From contig NC_090763.1 in the NCBI RefSeq assembly GCF_036898095.1, positions 61,638,667-61,702,666 of the forward strand: a stretch of DNA of 64,000 nt, in the 5' to 3' direction. Below, one piece after another: positions 63,865 through 64,000 of the stretch (positions are counted from its first letter, which is position 1; each line of letters starts with the position of its first letter). The translations under genes were made by a program, and so were the position numbers. The notes under the pieces are model-generated. The model was not told where the DNA came from. It saw only the letters and a program-made list of their open reading frames with translations, and did no database searches. The stretch comes from Palaemon carinicauda. Lineage: Eukaryota; Arthropoda; Malacostraca; Decapoda; Palaemonidae.

Positions 63865-63999
63865 TCAATAGGCCCTGCTACTTCCTCCGGTCGCCTTGGT
63901 GACCAATGAGGTGGCAATAGAAGGGGATTCAACACATGACGCTTCATTTGGGTGGATAACAGGGGATGGGGGGCTAGCAGTACTAACCAAACTCGGCTG
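63865..63999 (-). CDS. Possible C-terminal exon of a minus-strand gene (partial)
   Basis: Only one minus-strand frame is open from the window edge to a TGA at 63865-63867. It reads QPSLVSTASPPSPVIHPNEA and then SCVESPSIATSLVTKATGG, ending SSRAY. GC rises to about half here while the adjacent kilobase is strongly AT-rich. The peptide looks like a disordered Ser/Pro/Thr-rich protein tail. Forty-odd open codons could be chance, and no splice site or homologue supports it. The rest of the gene, if any, lies beyond the window. Confidence 0.4.
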   Translation of the reverse strand, partial: QPSLVSTASPPSPVIHPNEASCVESPSIATSLVTKATGGSSRAY

Positions 64000-64000
64000 A

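Overview
This window looks like nuclear DNA of a decapod crustacean. Three things point there: very dense AT, CT/GA and CA microsatellites, degenerate TTAGG-type arthropod telomere-like repeats, and several repeat families of the kind common in decapods (a tRNA-derived SINE, LINE tails ending in (TAA)n, and DIRS-like tyrosine-recombinase retrotransposons). A caridean prawn or crab is plausible, but the species cannot be fixed from the sequence. There are no prokaryotic operons or CRISPR arrays. Genes are intron-split and sparse.

Layout. 0-0.2 kb: 3' tip of a LINE on the minus strand. 1.7-11.1 kb: the C-terminal exons of a plus-strand WD40-repeat gene. Eight candidate exons end at a TGA at 11109-11111, and all but one junction share a consistent phase. 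The introns hold microsatellites, a 73-bp-arm palindrome, 38-bp and 25-bp minisatellites and a dispersed AGGTCA-rich element. 12.0 kb: a tRNA-derived SINE. 13.06-29.48 kb: a candidate 16.4-kb Harbinger-like unit with inverted GGGNGGTATTCATAAA ends and a 3-bp flanking repeat. It carries one transposase-like 5' exon and a roughly 13.7-kb minisatellite of about 43-bp units.

30-33 kb: a 31-bp minisatellite, then a decayed LINE ORF2 interrupted by a 467-bp terminal-inverted-repeat element whose 8-bp target duplication is perfect. 33.88-42.59 kb: a DIRS-like element on the minus strand with gag, RT-RNase H and tyrosine recombinase (YR), 339-bp inverted terminal repeats and an internal complementary region. 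Its gag appears to have a spliced 48-nt first exon and a single-nucleotide frameshift. 43-56 kb: mostly AT-rich intergenic DNA with LINE tails, a hAT-like MITE and a second SINE. 56.02-62.77 kb: a second, unrelated DIRS-like element with uninterrupted gag, RT-RNase H and YR frames and 159-bp inverted repeats. 63.87-64.0 kb: possibly the last coding exon of a minus-strand gene entering from the right.

How the parts work together. In each DIRS-like element, Gag is expected to package the RNA, RT-RNase H to copy it, and YR to insert a circular DNA. The internal region joins copies of the two outer ends, as the established DIRS model requires. In both elements the frame that encodes YR is also open through nearly 2 kb of RT-RNase H sequence, with the same frame offset. 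No wholly new biochemical system was recognised. The most unusual structures are the minisatellite-filled Harbinger-like unit, the dual-open frame in the DIRS elements and the intron-containing gag.
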